Shown here piece by piece: positions 6,956-12,744 of a DNA stretch of 12,744 nucleotides (positions are counted from its first letter, which is position 1; each line of letters begins with the position of its first letter). Made by a program: the position numbers and the translations under genes. Below the pieces are notes generated by a model that was not told the origin of the DNA, made no database searches, and saw only the letters and a program-made list of their open reading frames with translations. Source of the stretch: JBDRHL01 sp043816955. Lineage in GTDB: Bacteria; Planctomycetota; Phycisphaerae; Sedimentisphaerales; CAYZTY01. The DNA is taken from NCBI GenBank assembly GCA_043816955.1, contig JBDRHL010000033.1, forward strand, positions 1-12,744. Reading direction: 5' to 3'.

Positions 6956-9900
6956 TTATTATTCGGATATACCCCTGTCCTGTGAGCGTTCTGACAGACA
7001 ACAGGCCAGTAAGCATCACAAGCCGCCCCTGTCGTCTTCAGCGAATACACCCTACCGTCATAGCACGGTATCAGAATCTCAACCCTGCCGTCTCCGTCCG
7101 CGTCAACTGCAATTGGCGATATCGCGGCATCAGGCAGCGTCTTTTTGTAAATGATTGCATTATTGCCTTTAACAATATACAGATCCGCCCATGGCTGAGT
7201 ATCTTTGACATGCATATACCCGCTCGGATAGTTCGTCGTAACAATCGCCTCAAGCTGCCCGTCGCCATCCACATCTGCCATGATCGCATCACCGTCAAGC
7301 CACACACGTGACACCGCCCGACGCCATTTCACACGCCCGTCCCACACGCGAACACAGAAAATCTCCGGCTTAACATAAGGCCCGCCGTCCCGATACGTTG
7401 TTATACCTACCGCCTCCGGATAGCCGTCACCGTCAATATCACCCACTGCAAATCTCGCCCCGCCGACTTCAACATCGTCGAGCTTGTTTATCAGATACCG
7501 CTCCTTAACCATCAAAGCCGACATGTGCCTCGGTTCCTTGAAACACAGATTCTCCGAGCCGTGAATAATCTCCGGATAACCGTCCCTGTCGACGTCAGCT
7601 ACTACTATCTGGGTCGACCCGAGATCGCCGCGAATATTGTCCATCCGCCTTATCAGATTACCCCGCCCGTCCAAACTCAGAATCGACGAGCGATCATTAG
7701 CCGGATTATCCTTGTCATCACCGTATTCAGTCGCCACAACAATTTCATTCTTGCCGTCGTCGTTTACATCACAAAGCGCCAACCTGCCGTGACAGATCTT
7801 TATTATCCCCTCATCGAATATCCACTTGCACTTACCCGTCTGAGCGTCAACACACATCACACAGTTGCACAGCCCGTAAACGATCTCAATCCGTCCGTCA
7901 CCATCGATATCATCCGCTACGCACGACCCATTGCCGCCCGGGTATTCGTGCTCAGGCAATTTCGTTTTCCACACCTGTTTTCCTGTTAAGGCCTCAAACA
8001 TGTAAATATCCCCCTGCCGATTGTCCTTTCCCCCGTCCTCAATTACAAATACCGTTACTCCCCACCGCCCTTTGCCCGTCATATCCACAAACGCAGGCCA
8101 AGACCCCGTGTTCACTCGACCACCCGCCCGATTGAAATCATGCCGCCATAATATCCTGCCCTTTCCCGTAAAACACACAACACTGCTGCCGGCCAGGACC
8201 TCACAACGTCCGTGATCCAGATCAAGTGGTATCGCGCTGCTCTTCATATCATCACCAACCGACGCTATTACCATCCGGCTGTTAATCCGCTGTGCGACAA
8301 TACCCATATGTTTCACACCGGTCTCAACCAACTCCGTTAATTCCATCCCAACCTCATCACCATCCTGCGTTACAGGCCACCCCGCATCAGGCTGCCATCG
8401 GATCGGATTAATCTGCCCTTCCTTGGAATAAACCGCCGTCACCGGCTCTATGCTAGTCTGAACACACCTGCCGCTCCGATCAACGCCAAGATCAACTCGA
8501 AGCTCCTCTGCAAGTCCCAGAACACTGTCATATATCCCGCTTGCCTCCGCGCAATCCATACGTATCTTTTCAGGAAGACATATCTCCAGCCTAAGCCCCT
8601 TCAGCCTTTCGATCAGTTTGCCCGACTCGGCAATCGTTTCCTTCGCAGCCTTGATATACCCTGCCGTCCTCTGGCTTACCGCTGTCATAAAAACACTGTA
8701 CAGCCGGACTGTATCCGCTGCGTACTCAATCCAGGGCACATCCGCAGCAATGAAACCCCGCTCGTCTTTCTCCGCAAGAGCACGACTTTGCTCAAGCGCC
8801 CCGCAGATCATATCCGCCGCCTGCCGCATCGATGTCACAATCTTTCCGTTCTCCCCCTCCAGTGCTATATGGCTGTGATTGGCCACATTCTCATACCCGA
8901 AATCCTTGAGTCCCTTGGCGAGAAACCGCTTCAGATTGAAAATATTTGCCATCGATTTTTCAATCGCAAAATACACATCTGCCATCGCGTCGGCATTGGC
9001 GCCATAGCTGTCATAAAAATACCGCGCCAGCAGCGCTGTCACATCTGCCTTGACATCCCAGCCAACCTTGCTGTACAGGTAGTTTACCACCGCCTTGGGG
9101 CCCCAGTCGCTCGGCGATATATGCATATATGCAATCTTGCTCACTCCCAGACTATGCAGATAAGTAAGCTCATAACAGATTACCGACATCTGACAATACG
9201 GCAGCCAGTAAGTCCCTGCGTTGCTGAAGTAATACCCGAACCCAAAATCACCCTTAAACTTCCGCGGCTTTTTCAGCCATCCTGCCGCCCGCCTGTGAAT
9301 CTTCATATTCGACGGCGTATCAAATCGCTGACCCAGGAAATCAAGCATCGAGCTTATCAATGGAAAATCCTCATTACACGCAGCCTCATTTATGAAATGC
9401 TCCCAGCAGCGCATCGACCAGAATTCCACCGTCACCTTCTCGCTGTCAAAATCTTTCTTCGTCGCCTTGCTCGGCGGCTCCTCGCAGTCAAAATAGCTGT
9501 AACCAAGCACCGGCAAATCCCGATTAAGCCTCCCGTCAATATAAGCCTCGTGCAGACCCTTGCGTATCAATCCAAGAATATGCACCTCTACATCCGCCGG
9601 ATTTCCAATCTCTTTGCATTGCCTGCAGCTGCACCTCCTGCCCCAGTCCGCCCCGATATAATCTGCGATATCCGCATCCTTCCATGACCCCCTCGAATAC
9701 GCCTCTACCAAACCATCAATCAGCTTTCGTCTGTTCTCTTCCTTGCTGATACAGAAACTATTATCCAGCCCAACAACCGGCAGCACATCATGCATTCCGC
9801 TGCTGAGCAGAATCCCTCGCTTCCGCATCCCCGGCACAATATTATCCGACCCCCATACGTTAACCCGCCCTTTGCCCATCCAGTCAATCAGATCTGCCCC

Positions 9901-10518
9901 CGCCCGGTTCTTCCGCCAGTCATGCAGCCGGCGCGTCTTAAAACTGGGCTTCTGTTTCGTCGGCTTCGGCGCTGAAATGCTTATCCCCGCTGGCACAAAC
10001 TCGTTTGCTCTGCCAGGCCGAAGAAAACTGCACCCCAACTGCTCCAAATACTCATACACCGCATAAAGCGCACCCTGAATACTCAAGCCCCTTAATAAAT
10101 ATCCTGACTTGCTCTTTCGAATCTCAAACGCCCCGTCGATCGCCTCCTCATCCTCAACAAGATCAATTACCAGCGATGCCTTCCCCGCCGGCGCCCTGTT
10201 CACAATATCAAACCCCCTCTCCGACCCGCAAATCCTCCGCAGATAATATTGAAGCTCCAGCGCCGCAAAACCTACCCTGCACGCCCGCCGTTTACTCGCT
10301 TCTGACGCGGCGAACCAATCAATATCCATCTCCGCGTCATTAGCCTCCTGTGCCGATTTATACGGAGCCGTATTCACTGCTATCACCGTTTTATCTGCCG
10401 ACAAAAACTCTCTGCCCTCCTCTGCCTTCACCCTGCCCCATGCCTTCAGCCTTGAATGAACCGCCTTGCAAAGCTTCTCACTGTAATCCCTTCGCCCCAT
10501 ACCAGATCCACTAAACAT
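6952..10518 (-). CDS. DUF4838 carbohydrate-active-type protein with C-terminal FG-GAP repeats
   Basis: This is a 1188-aa multidomain protein. Residues about 80-170 resemble the GH67/GH20-type N-terminal domain: AALELQYYLRRICG (85-98) and GALYAVYEYLEQLGCSFLRPG (149-169). Residues about 190-560 look like DUF4838, a glycoside-hydrolase-like barrel, including the CxCxxC motif C296-C298-C301 and Trp/Tyr-rich motifs near 430-470. A helical part (about 560-680) follows. From about 740 comes a beta-propeller-like region with six calcium-loop FG-GAP repeats of D-x-(D/N)-x-D-G type at about 870, 917, 975, 1027, 1082 and 1139, plus a degenerate one at 812. Catalytic activity is unproven for this family. 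Strangely, no signal peptide exists: an in-frame TAG directly precedes ATG 10518, which has AAGGGAG 6 nt upstream. It is first in the minus-strand gene set and lies 31 bp from a large inverted-repeat element. Confidence 0.82.
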   Translation of the reverse strand: MFSGSGMGRRDYSEKLCKAVHSRLKAWGRVKAEEGREFLSADKTVIAVNTAPYKSAQEANDAEMDIDWFAASEASKRRACRVGFAALELQYYLRRICGSERGFDIVNRAPAGKASLVIDLVEDEEAIDGAFEIRKSKSGYLLRGLSIQGALYAVYEYLEQLGCSFLRPGRANEFVPAGISISAPKPTKQKPSFKTRRLHDWRKNRAGADLIDWMGKGRVNVWGSDNIVPGMRKRGILLSSGMHDVLPVVGLDNSFCISKEENRRKLIDGLVEAYSRGSWKDADIADYIGADWGRRCSCRQCKEIGNPADVEVHILGLIRKGLHEAYIDGRLNRDLPVLGYSYFDCEEPPSKATKKDFDSEKVTVEFWSMRCWEHFINEAACNEDFPLISSMLDFLGQRFDTPSNMKIHRRAAGWLKKPRKFKGDFGFGYYFSNAGTYWLPYCQMSVICYELTYLHSLGVSKIAYMHISPSDWGPKAVVNYLYSKVGWDVKADVTALLARYFYDSYGANADAMADVYFAIEKSMANIFNLKRFLAKGLKDFGYENVANHSHIALEGENGKIVTSMRQAADMICGALEQSRALAEKDERGFIAADVPWIEYAADTVRLYSVFMTAVSQRTAGYIKAAKETIAESGKLIERLKGLRLEICLPEKIRMDCAEASGIYDSVLGLAEELRVDLGVDRSGRCVQTSIEPVTAVYSKEGQINPIRWQPDAGWPVTQDGDEVGMELTELVETGVKHMGIVAQRINSRMVIASVGDDMKSSAIPLDLDHGRCEVLAGSSVVCFTGKGRILWRHDFNRAGGRVNTGSWPAFVDMTGKGRWGVTVFVIEDGGKDNRQGDIYMFEALTGKQVWKTKLPEHEYPGGNGSCVADDIDGDGRIEIVYGLCNCVMCVDAQTGKCKWIFDEGIIKICHGRLALCDVNDDGKNEIVVATEYGDDKDNPANDRSSILSLDGRGNLIRRMDNIRGDLGSTQIVVADVDRDGYPEIIHGSENLCFKEPRHMSALMVKERYLINKLDDVEVGGARFAVGDIDGDGYPEAVGITTYRDGGPYVKPEIFCVRVWDGRVKWRRAVSRVWLDGDAIMADVDGDGQLEAIVTTNYPSGYMHVKDTQPWADLYIVKGNNAIIYKKTLPDAAISPIAVDADGDGRVEILIPCYDGRVYSLKTTGAACDAYWPVVCQNAHRTGVYPNNK

Positions 10519-10583
10519 CTATAACTCCCTTACTTACAAAGATAAAGGCTTCTGCAAAATAGGAGGTTAGGCATACTTTTGAA

Positions 10584-10614
10584 AAGAAAAAATCTTTTAT
10601 CTTGATTTTTTCTT
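10584..10614. repeat. 11-bp AT hairpin inside the element
   Basis: AAGAAAAAATC (10584-10594) pairs perfectly with GATTTTTTCTT (10604-10614) around a 9-nt loop. Read leftward it is followed by TT and then a mixed sequence, so it could be a weak terminator-like or attenuating hairpin upstream of the DUF4838 gene, but an A/T-only stem is unstable. Confidence 0.35.
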
Positions 10615-10629
10615 CTTAAAACAAAAACT

Positions 10630-10656
10630 GTAACAGTCTATATTTCAATATGTTAC
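10630..10656. repeat. GTAACA/TGTTAC inverted repeat
   Basis: GTAACA (10630-10635) and TGTTAC (10651-10656) form a symmetric 6-bp inverted repeat with centres about two helical turns apart. The spacing would suit a dimeric regulator operator, but six bases in an AT-rich element can match by chance. Confidence 0.2.
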
Positions 10657-10667
10657 GATTTACATAT

Positions 10668-10709
10668 TATTATTTAAGAAAATCGTGAAACCGATTTTCT
10701 TAAATAATA
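10668..10709. repeat. Perfect 18-bp hairpin with 6-nt loop
   Basis: Positions 10668-10685 (TATTTAAGAAAATCG core) pair without mismatch to 10692-10709, leaving loop TGAAAC. It adjoins the right terminal arm of the larger element directly, so the right half of the element is two back-to-back palindromes. As single-stranded DNA or RNA this would fold strongly despite the AT-rich stem. Confidence 0.6.
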
Positions 10710-10830
10710 TATGCCTAACCTCCTATTTTGCAGAACTCATTACAAAAAAACCGCACAACCTCATCATCCGCTCCAAACGGACCGAAGTGCTTAATTCTAA
10801 AGCCCCTTCCGTATTTTGCAAGCAGCATCT

Positions 10831-10869
10831 CCCCCCTTTTTCCACCCCGCACCCCAACCTTCACCCCCC
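10831..10869 (-). other. Potential G-quadruplex tract
   Basis: The minus strand has four G runs of 6, 4, 4 and 6 separated by loops of 8, 3 and 8 nt. Two loops slightly exceed the usual 7-nt limit of motif searches, so folding is plausible but not assured. It lies in the 3' region of the radical SAM transcript. Confidence 0.3.
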
Positions 10870-10890
10870 GATTTTATTCGGCGGGGTGAA
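10860..10890. terminator. Strong GC hairpin downstream of the radical SAM gene
   Basis: TTCACCCCCCGA (10860-10871) pairs with TCGGCGGGGTGAA (10878-10890) with one bulged C, around a 6-nt AT loop. It is positioned 64 bp after the leftward radical SAM stop and could end or stabilise its transcript. There is no T tract on either side, so it is not a canonical intrinsic terminator. Confidence 0.35.
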
Positions 10891-10953
10891 CGATGTTGCA
10901 CGCATTGTAGCGGAGGACAGGGAGAGTTGAGCAGGTGAAAGGAGAGAGGATTT

Positions 10954-12528
10954 TCAGGTTTGAGAGGTTTCTCTGGAAAACAGCTGTTCTACAGCATAGC
11001 GGTGGCAAGGCCCGCTATTCCATGTGCAGAACGGATACAATCTGCCATTCGGTGCTGCATACAGTATCAAGCAGTGACGTGAGCGGTCAATCTCATAATT
11101 GTAACTATCCTGGAAGTGCATTGAAGCCATAAGAAGCGTTCCAAATCTCTGCTTGCGCAGATCGGAAGCATAAGCCGCCTTATCAGCATGCTGGTCGTCA
11201 AACTCAACAAAGCTCTTCACAAATCCAAGAAAATCGTCAAACCCCCAACCCTCCGGAGCCCTATCCTCATGGAAATGTTTCCTGAGTGATTTTACTGCCT
11301 GAATGAGCGAAAAATTCTTCGTCCATGTGTATTTTTCCGCTCGTGCCGCAAGCTTAGCTAGTGCCTGCATCGCCGGCTCAACATCCAGAAACGCCGGTAA
11401 AGGCACCGCAGTATGCTTGTGTTTATCAATAATTATATATGTCGCGCAGCCGCAGTGCGGATGACAGGAGCAATGCATCTGCGATCTTTTCGTAGTTGTC
11501 TCCATCAGTCGGATAAACGGCTCGACAACAGAAAAGGGATACCAGTCACGATACATATTAATAAAACCGCATTGTTCCTCAAGATCTCGTGCTAAATCAG
11601 CAGTGGTGTATCTCATCTGGCGCCGCTTTGTCTCGTCTATTCGCCCGGTTATTGCCACCGGCTGCCAACTGATGGCAGTTATTGTATCGACATTTCGAAT
11701 CGCAAACCGCGTAATTTCGCCTACCTGCCGGTCATTAAGGCCCTTAATAAGTGTGGGAACCAAAACTACCTGCATATTCGTTTTGCTTATGTTTTCTATG
11801 GCCTGAAGCTTTGTATCGAGCATCCGACGGCCTCGCATCTTCAAGTATATATCCTCATCCAGGCCGTCAAACTGTAAATACACCTGGTTAAGCCCAGCGT
11901 CACTTGCGCCCTGGCAGAACTCCAGGCTTTGAGCAAATCTCAAACCGTTCGTCGCTGCCTGTATATAACTAATACCTCTCGATTTCACCCGTCTTACAGC
12001 TTCGATAAAATCCCTGTGAATCGTTGGTTCACCGCCGGCAAGTTGTATACAAAAGGGCTGATATGGCCGAATGTCCATGATCGCATCCAGCATCATATCC
12101 AACTGCTCCAAAGAAATTTCATACAGCCTGCCGGTGGCATTGGAACTTGCAAAACAGATCGGACAGTTCATATTGCAGCGGTTTGTCAAGTCTATATTTA
12201 TCATCGCAGGTGTCGAGAGGTGCTGATCGCAAAGCCCGCATGCGTTCGGGCACTGTGAGGTGTTCCTGCAGTTTGGATTCTCAACGCGGACAGGCATCTC
12301 GTAGTGAGTCCGGCGCATCTTCAAAAAGAATTCCACGTCACTGCTTATAAGCTCGGTGAAGGTTCCGTGCCCGGCACAGGTCTTATTCATCAAAACCTGT
12401 CCATCCTGCTTGTAAAGTTCGGCATTAATAACTTCCTGGCAAACAGGGCACAAGCTCATTGTGGCACAAGGCAATTCCCAGTTTTGCTTCTTAAGGTCTT
12501 CTTTCCAATGTAACTTACCCAAAACCAT
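10954..12528 (-). CDS. Radical SAM protein of the tetraether-synthase (Tes/MJ0619) type
   Basis: The 524-aa protein has the layout of the Tes-like radical SAM group, whose archaeal member joins lipid tails through sp3 C-C bonds to make tetraether membrane lipids. The N-terminal zinc- or cluster-type module has CPVC (27-30), DGQVLMNKTCAGHG (42-55) and a second Cys set C87, C93, C97, C100 with H103. The radical SAM core holds CNMNCPIC (C118, C122, C125 bind the 4Fe-4S cluster), AGGEPTIH (164-171) for SAM, and ATNGLR (192-197). A third Cys-rich set follows at HCSCHPHCGCAT (352-363), and C486, C501 and C508 lie near the end. Several clusters fit the multi-cluster Tes enzymes. The substrate is inferred; a different C-C coupling or modification is possible. 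ATG 12528 has AAAGGA about 7 nt upstream. It is divergent from the gene starting at 12735. Confidence 0.78.
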   Translation of the reverse strand: MVLGKLHWKEDLKKQNWELPCATMSLCPVCQEVINAELYKQDGQVLMNKTCAGHGTFTELISSDVEFFLKMRRTHYEMPVRVENPNCRNTSQCPNACGLCDQHLSTPAMINIDLTNRCNMNCPICFASSNATGRLYEISLEQLDMMLDAIMDIRPYQPFCIQLAGGEPTIHRDFIEAVRRVKSRGISYIQAATNGLRFAQSLEFCQGASDAGLNQVYLQFDGLDEDIYLKMRGRRMLDTKLQAIENISKTNMQVVLVPTLIKGLNDRQVGEITRFAIRNVDTITAISWQPVAITGRIDETKRRQMRYTTADLARDLEEQCGFINMYRDWYPFSVVEPFIRLMETTTKRSQMHCSCHPHCGCATYIIIDKHKHTAVPLPAFLDVEPAMQALAKLAARAEKYTWTKNFSLIQAVKSLRKHFHEDRAPEGWGFDDFLGFVKSFVEFDDQHADKAAYASDLRKQRFGTLLMASMHFQDSYNYEIDRSRHCLILYAAPNGRLYPFCTWNSGPCHRYAVEQLFSRETSQT

Positions 12529-12618
12529 AGCGTTTTCCTTTCTGTATAAGGGCTGGTTCTTCCGCTAATAAGCTCCATGAAAGTTTTCCTTAGCTGACCT
12601 GACATAAACTATGTAACC

Positions 12619-12733
12619 GGAGCCTCCAGCAAGAGGTTATAATATGCGGGGTCGTGCGTAACGCCCCATGTATTTTGTTTTACGTGGTCCCGCAGGAAGC
12701 GGGCCACAATAACCTTTTTTTACAGGAGGCTCT
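12619..12733 (+). promoter_or_regulatory. Structured leader that buries the ribosome-binding site
   Basis: The leader folds into a closed, nested structure. Stem P1 pairs GAGCCTCC (12620-12627) with GGAGGCTC (12725-12732), which contains most of the AGGAGG ribosome-binding site; one G-U pair extends it. Stem P2 pairs 12631-12640 with 12709-12718 (ten pairs, one G-U), using part of a seven-T run. Inside are P3, GGGG-T-CGT/ACG-CCCC (12648-12667), and P4, GTGG-T-CCCGC/GCGGG-CCAC (12684-12707). Both have four pairs, one bulged T on the 5' side, an upper stem and a 5-nt loop. The stem arms are complementary by direct reading. I do not recognise a known riboswitch core. Bulged-T hairpins and a hidden start site also fit the end of an IS200/IS605 or REP/RAYT element. 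Confidence 0.6.
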
Positions 12734-12734
12734 T

Positions 12735-12744
12735 ATGAATAAGT
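12735..12744 (+). CDS. Start of an unidentified gene, cut by the window end
   Basis: ATG at 12735 follows AGGAGG (12724-12729) with a 5-nt spacer, the best ribosome-binding site geometry in the window. Only Met-Asn-Lys and part of a fourth codon are visible, so the product cannot be named. It is divergent from the radical SAM gene and controlled, if at all, by the structured leader directly upstream. A transposase of the Y1/RAYT kind or a gene regulated by an RNA switch are both open possibilities. Confidence 0.55.

Larger units (their letters stand above)
10550..10735. mobile_element. 186-bp MITE-like element with perfect 26-bp terminal inverted repeats
   Basis: The left arm at 10550-10575 (contains AAAATAGGAGGTTAGGCATA) is the exact reverse complement of the right arm at 10710-10735. 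The 134 bp between them are strongly AT-rich and contain further hairpins, with no coding capacity. Long perfect ends around a short non-coding AT-rich core are what a miniature inverted-repeat element looks like. Target-site duplication is uncertain: TTACAAA occurs at 10534-10540 and 10740-10746, but at unequal distances (9 and 4 bp) from the arms. It could instead be a native cruciform or regulatory structure of the operon. Confidence 0.5.
10519..10953. other. Intergenic region with inverted-repeat element and C-rich tract
   Basis: This 435-bp spacer lies between the DUF4838 gene, which it should drive leftward, and the end of the radical SAM gene. It contains a 186-bp inverted-repeat element (10550-10735), a C-rich tract (10831-10869), a hairpin (10860-10890) and a purine-rich plus strand around 10911-10950. 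Several AT-rich near-matches to a minus-strand promoter occur inside the element (for example TTGTTT, 17 nt, GATAAA), but none is convincing. Confidence 0.5.

Noticed and set aside
8788..9687. 299-codon plus-strand frame inside the DUF4838 gene
   Set aside because: It is an antisense shadow of a gene with clear domain motifs; the product is rich in Ile/Arg/His/Pro with no family resemblance.
10534..10746. TTACAAA direct repeats as target-site duplication of the inverted-repeat element
   Set aside because: The copies lie 9 bp and 4 bp from the arms, so they are not symmetric; a 7-bp match in AT-rich DNA can be chance.
1..12744. CRISPR array, rRNA genes, toxin-antitoxin or phage-defence genes
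   Set aside because: No regularly spaced repeats, rRNA signatures or recognisable defence-protein motifs are visible in any part of the window.

Overview
The window looks like bacterial chromosome: dnaA and ftsY sit back to back beside a tRNA-Val gene, and most genes have clear Shine-Dalgarno sites. The other content is a sugar-acid-type DUF4838 protein with calcium-loop FG-GAP repeats, an acetylxylan-esterase-like hydrolase, an unusual galactokinase-family kinase and a radical SAM enzyme of the tetraether-synthase (Tes) type. Together these suggest an anaerobic polysaccharide-degrading member of the PVC group, perhaps Planctomycetota class Phycisphaerae. That placement is inference from gene content only; no rRNA is present.

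Layout. Positions 1-570 hold the decayed C-terminus of a tyrosine recombinase and AT-rich non-coding DNA that abuts the 3' end of a minus-strand tRNA-Val(TAC), as expected at the edge of an old integrated element. From 571 to 3293 lie tRNA-Val with a good sigma-70 promoter, ftsY (minus) and dnaA (plus). dnaA has a near-consensus promoter and probably a TTG start. No convincing DnaA-box cluster is visible, so there is no evidence that this is the origin.

From 10518 down to 3343 runs a minus-strand gene set: a 1188-aa DUF4838/FG-GAP protein, a possible 36-aa microprotein overlapping its stop codon, an alpha/beta hydrolase, a galactokinase-like GHMP kinase and an isoprenylcysteine-methyltransferase-like membrane protein. 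The first three large genes plausibly form an intracellular carbohydrate pathway (cleavage or binding, deacylation, anomeric phosphorylation). None of their products has a visible signal peptide.

Immediately upstream of this set lies a 186-bp element with perfect 26-bp inverted ends and an internal 18-bp hairpin. It resembles a small non-autonomous mobile element and occupies the place where the promoter should be.

From 10954 to 12528 (minus) is the Tes-like radical SAM gene, with C-rich, hairpin-containing DNA downstream. The last 125 bp hold the most striking structure. A leader before a gene starting at 12735 folds into two nested long-range stems around two hairpins that each carry a single bulged T, and the outer stem buries the AGGAGG ribosome-binding site. 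It could be a translation-controlling RNA or the hairpin-bearing left end of an IS200/IS605 or REP/RAYT-type element.
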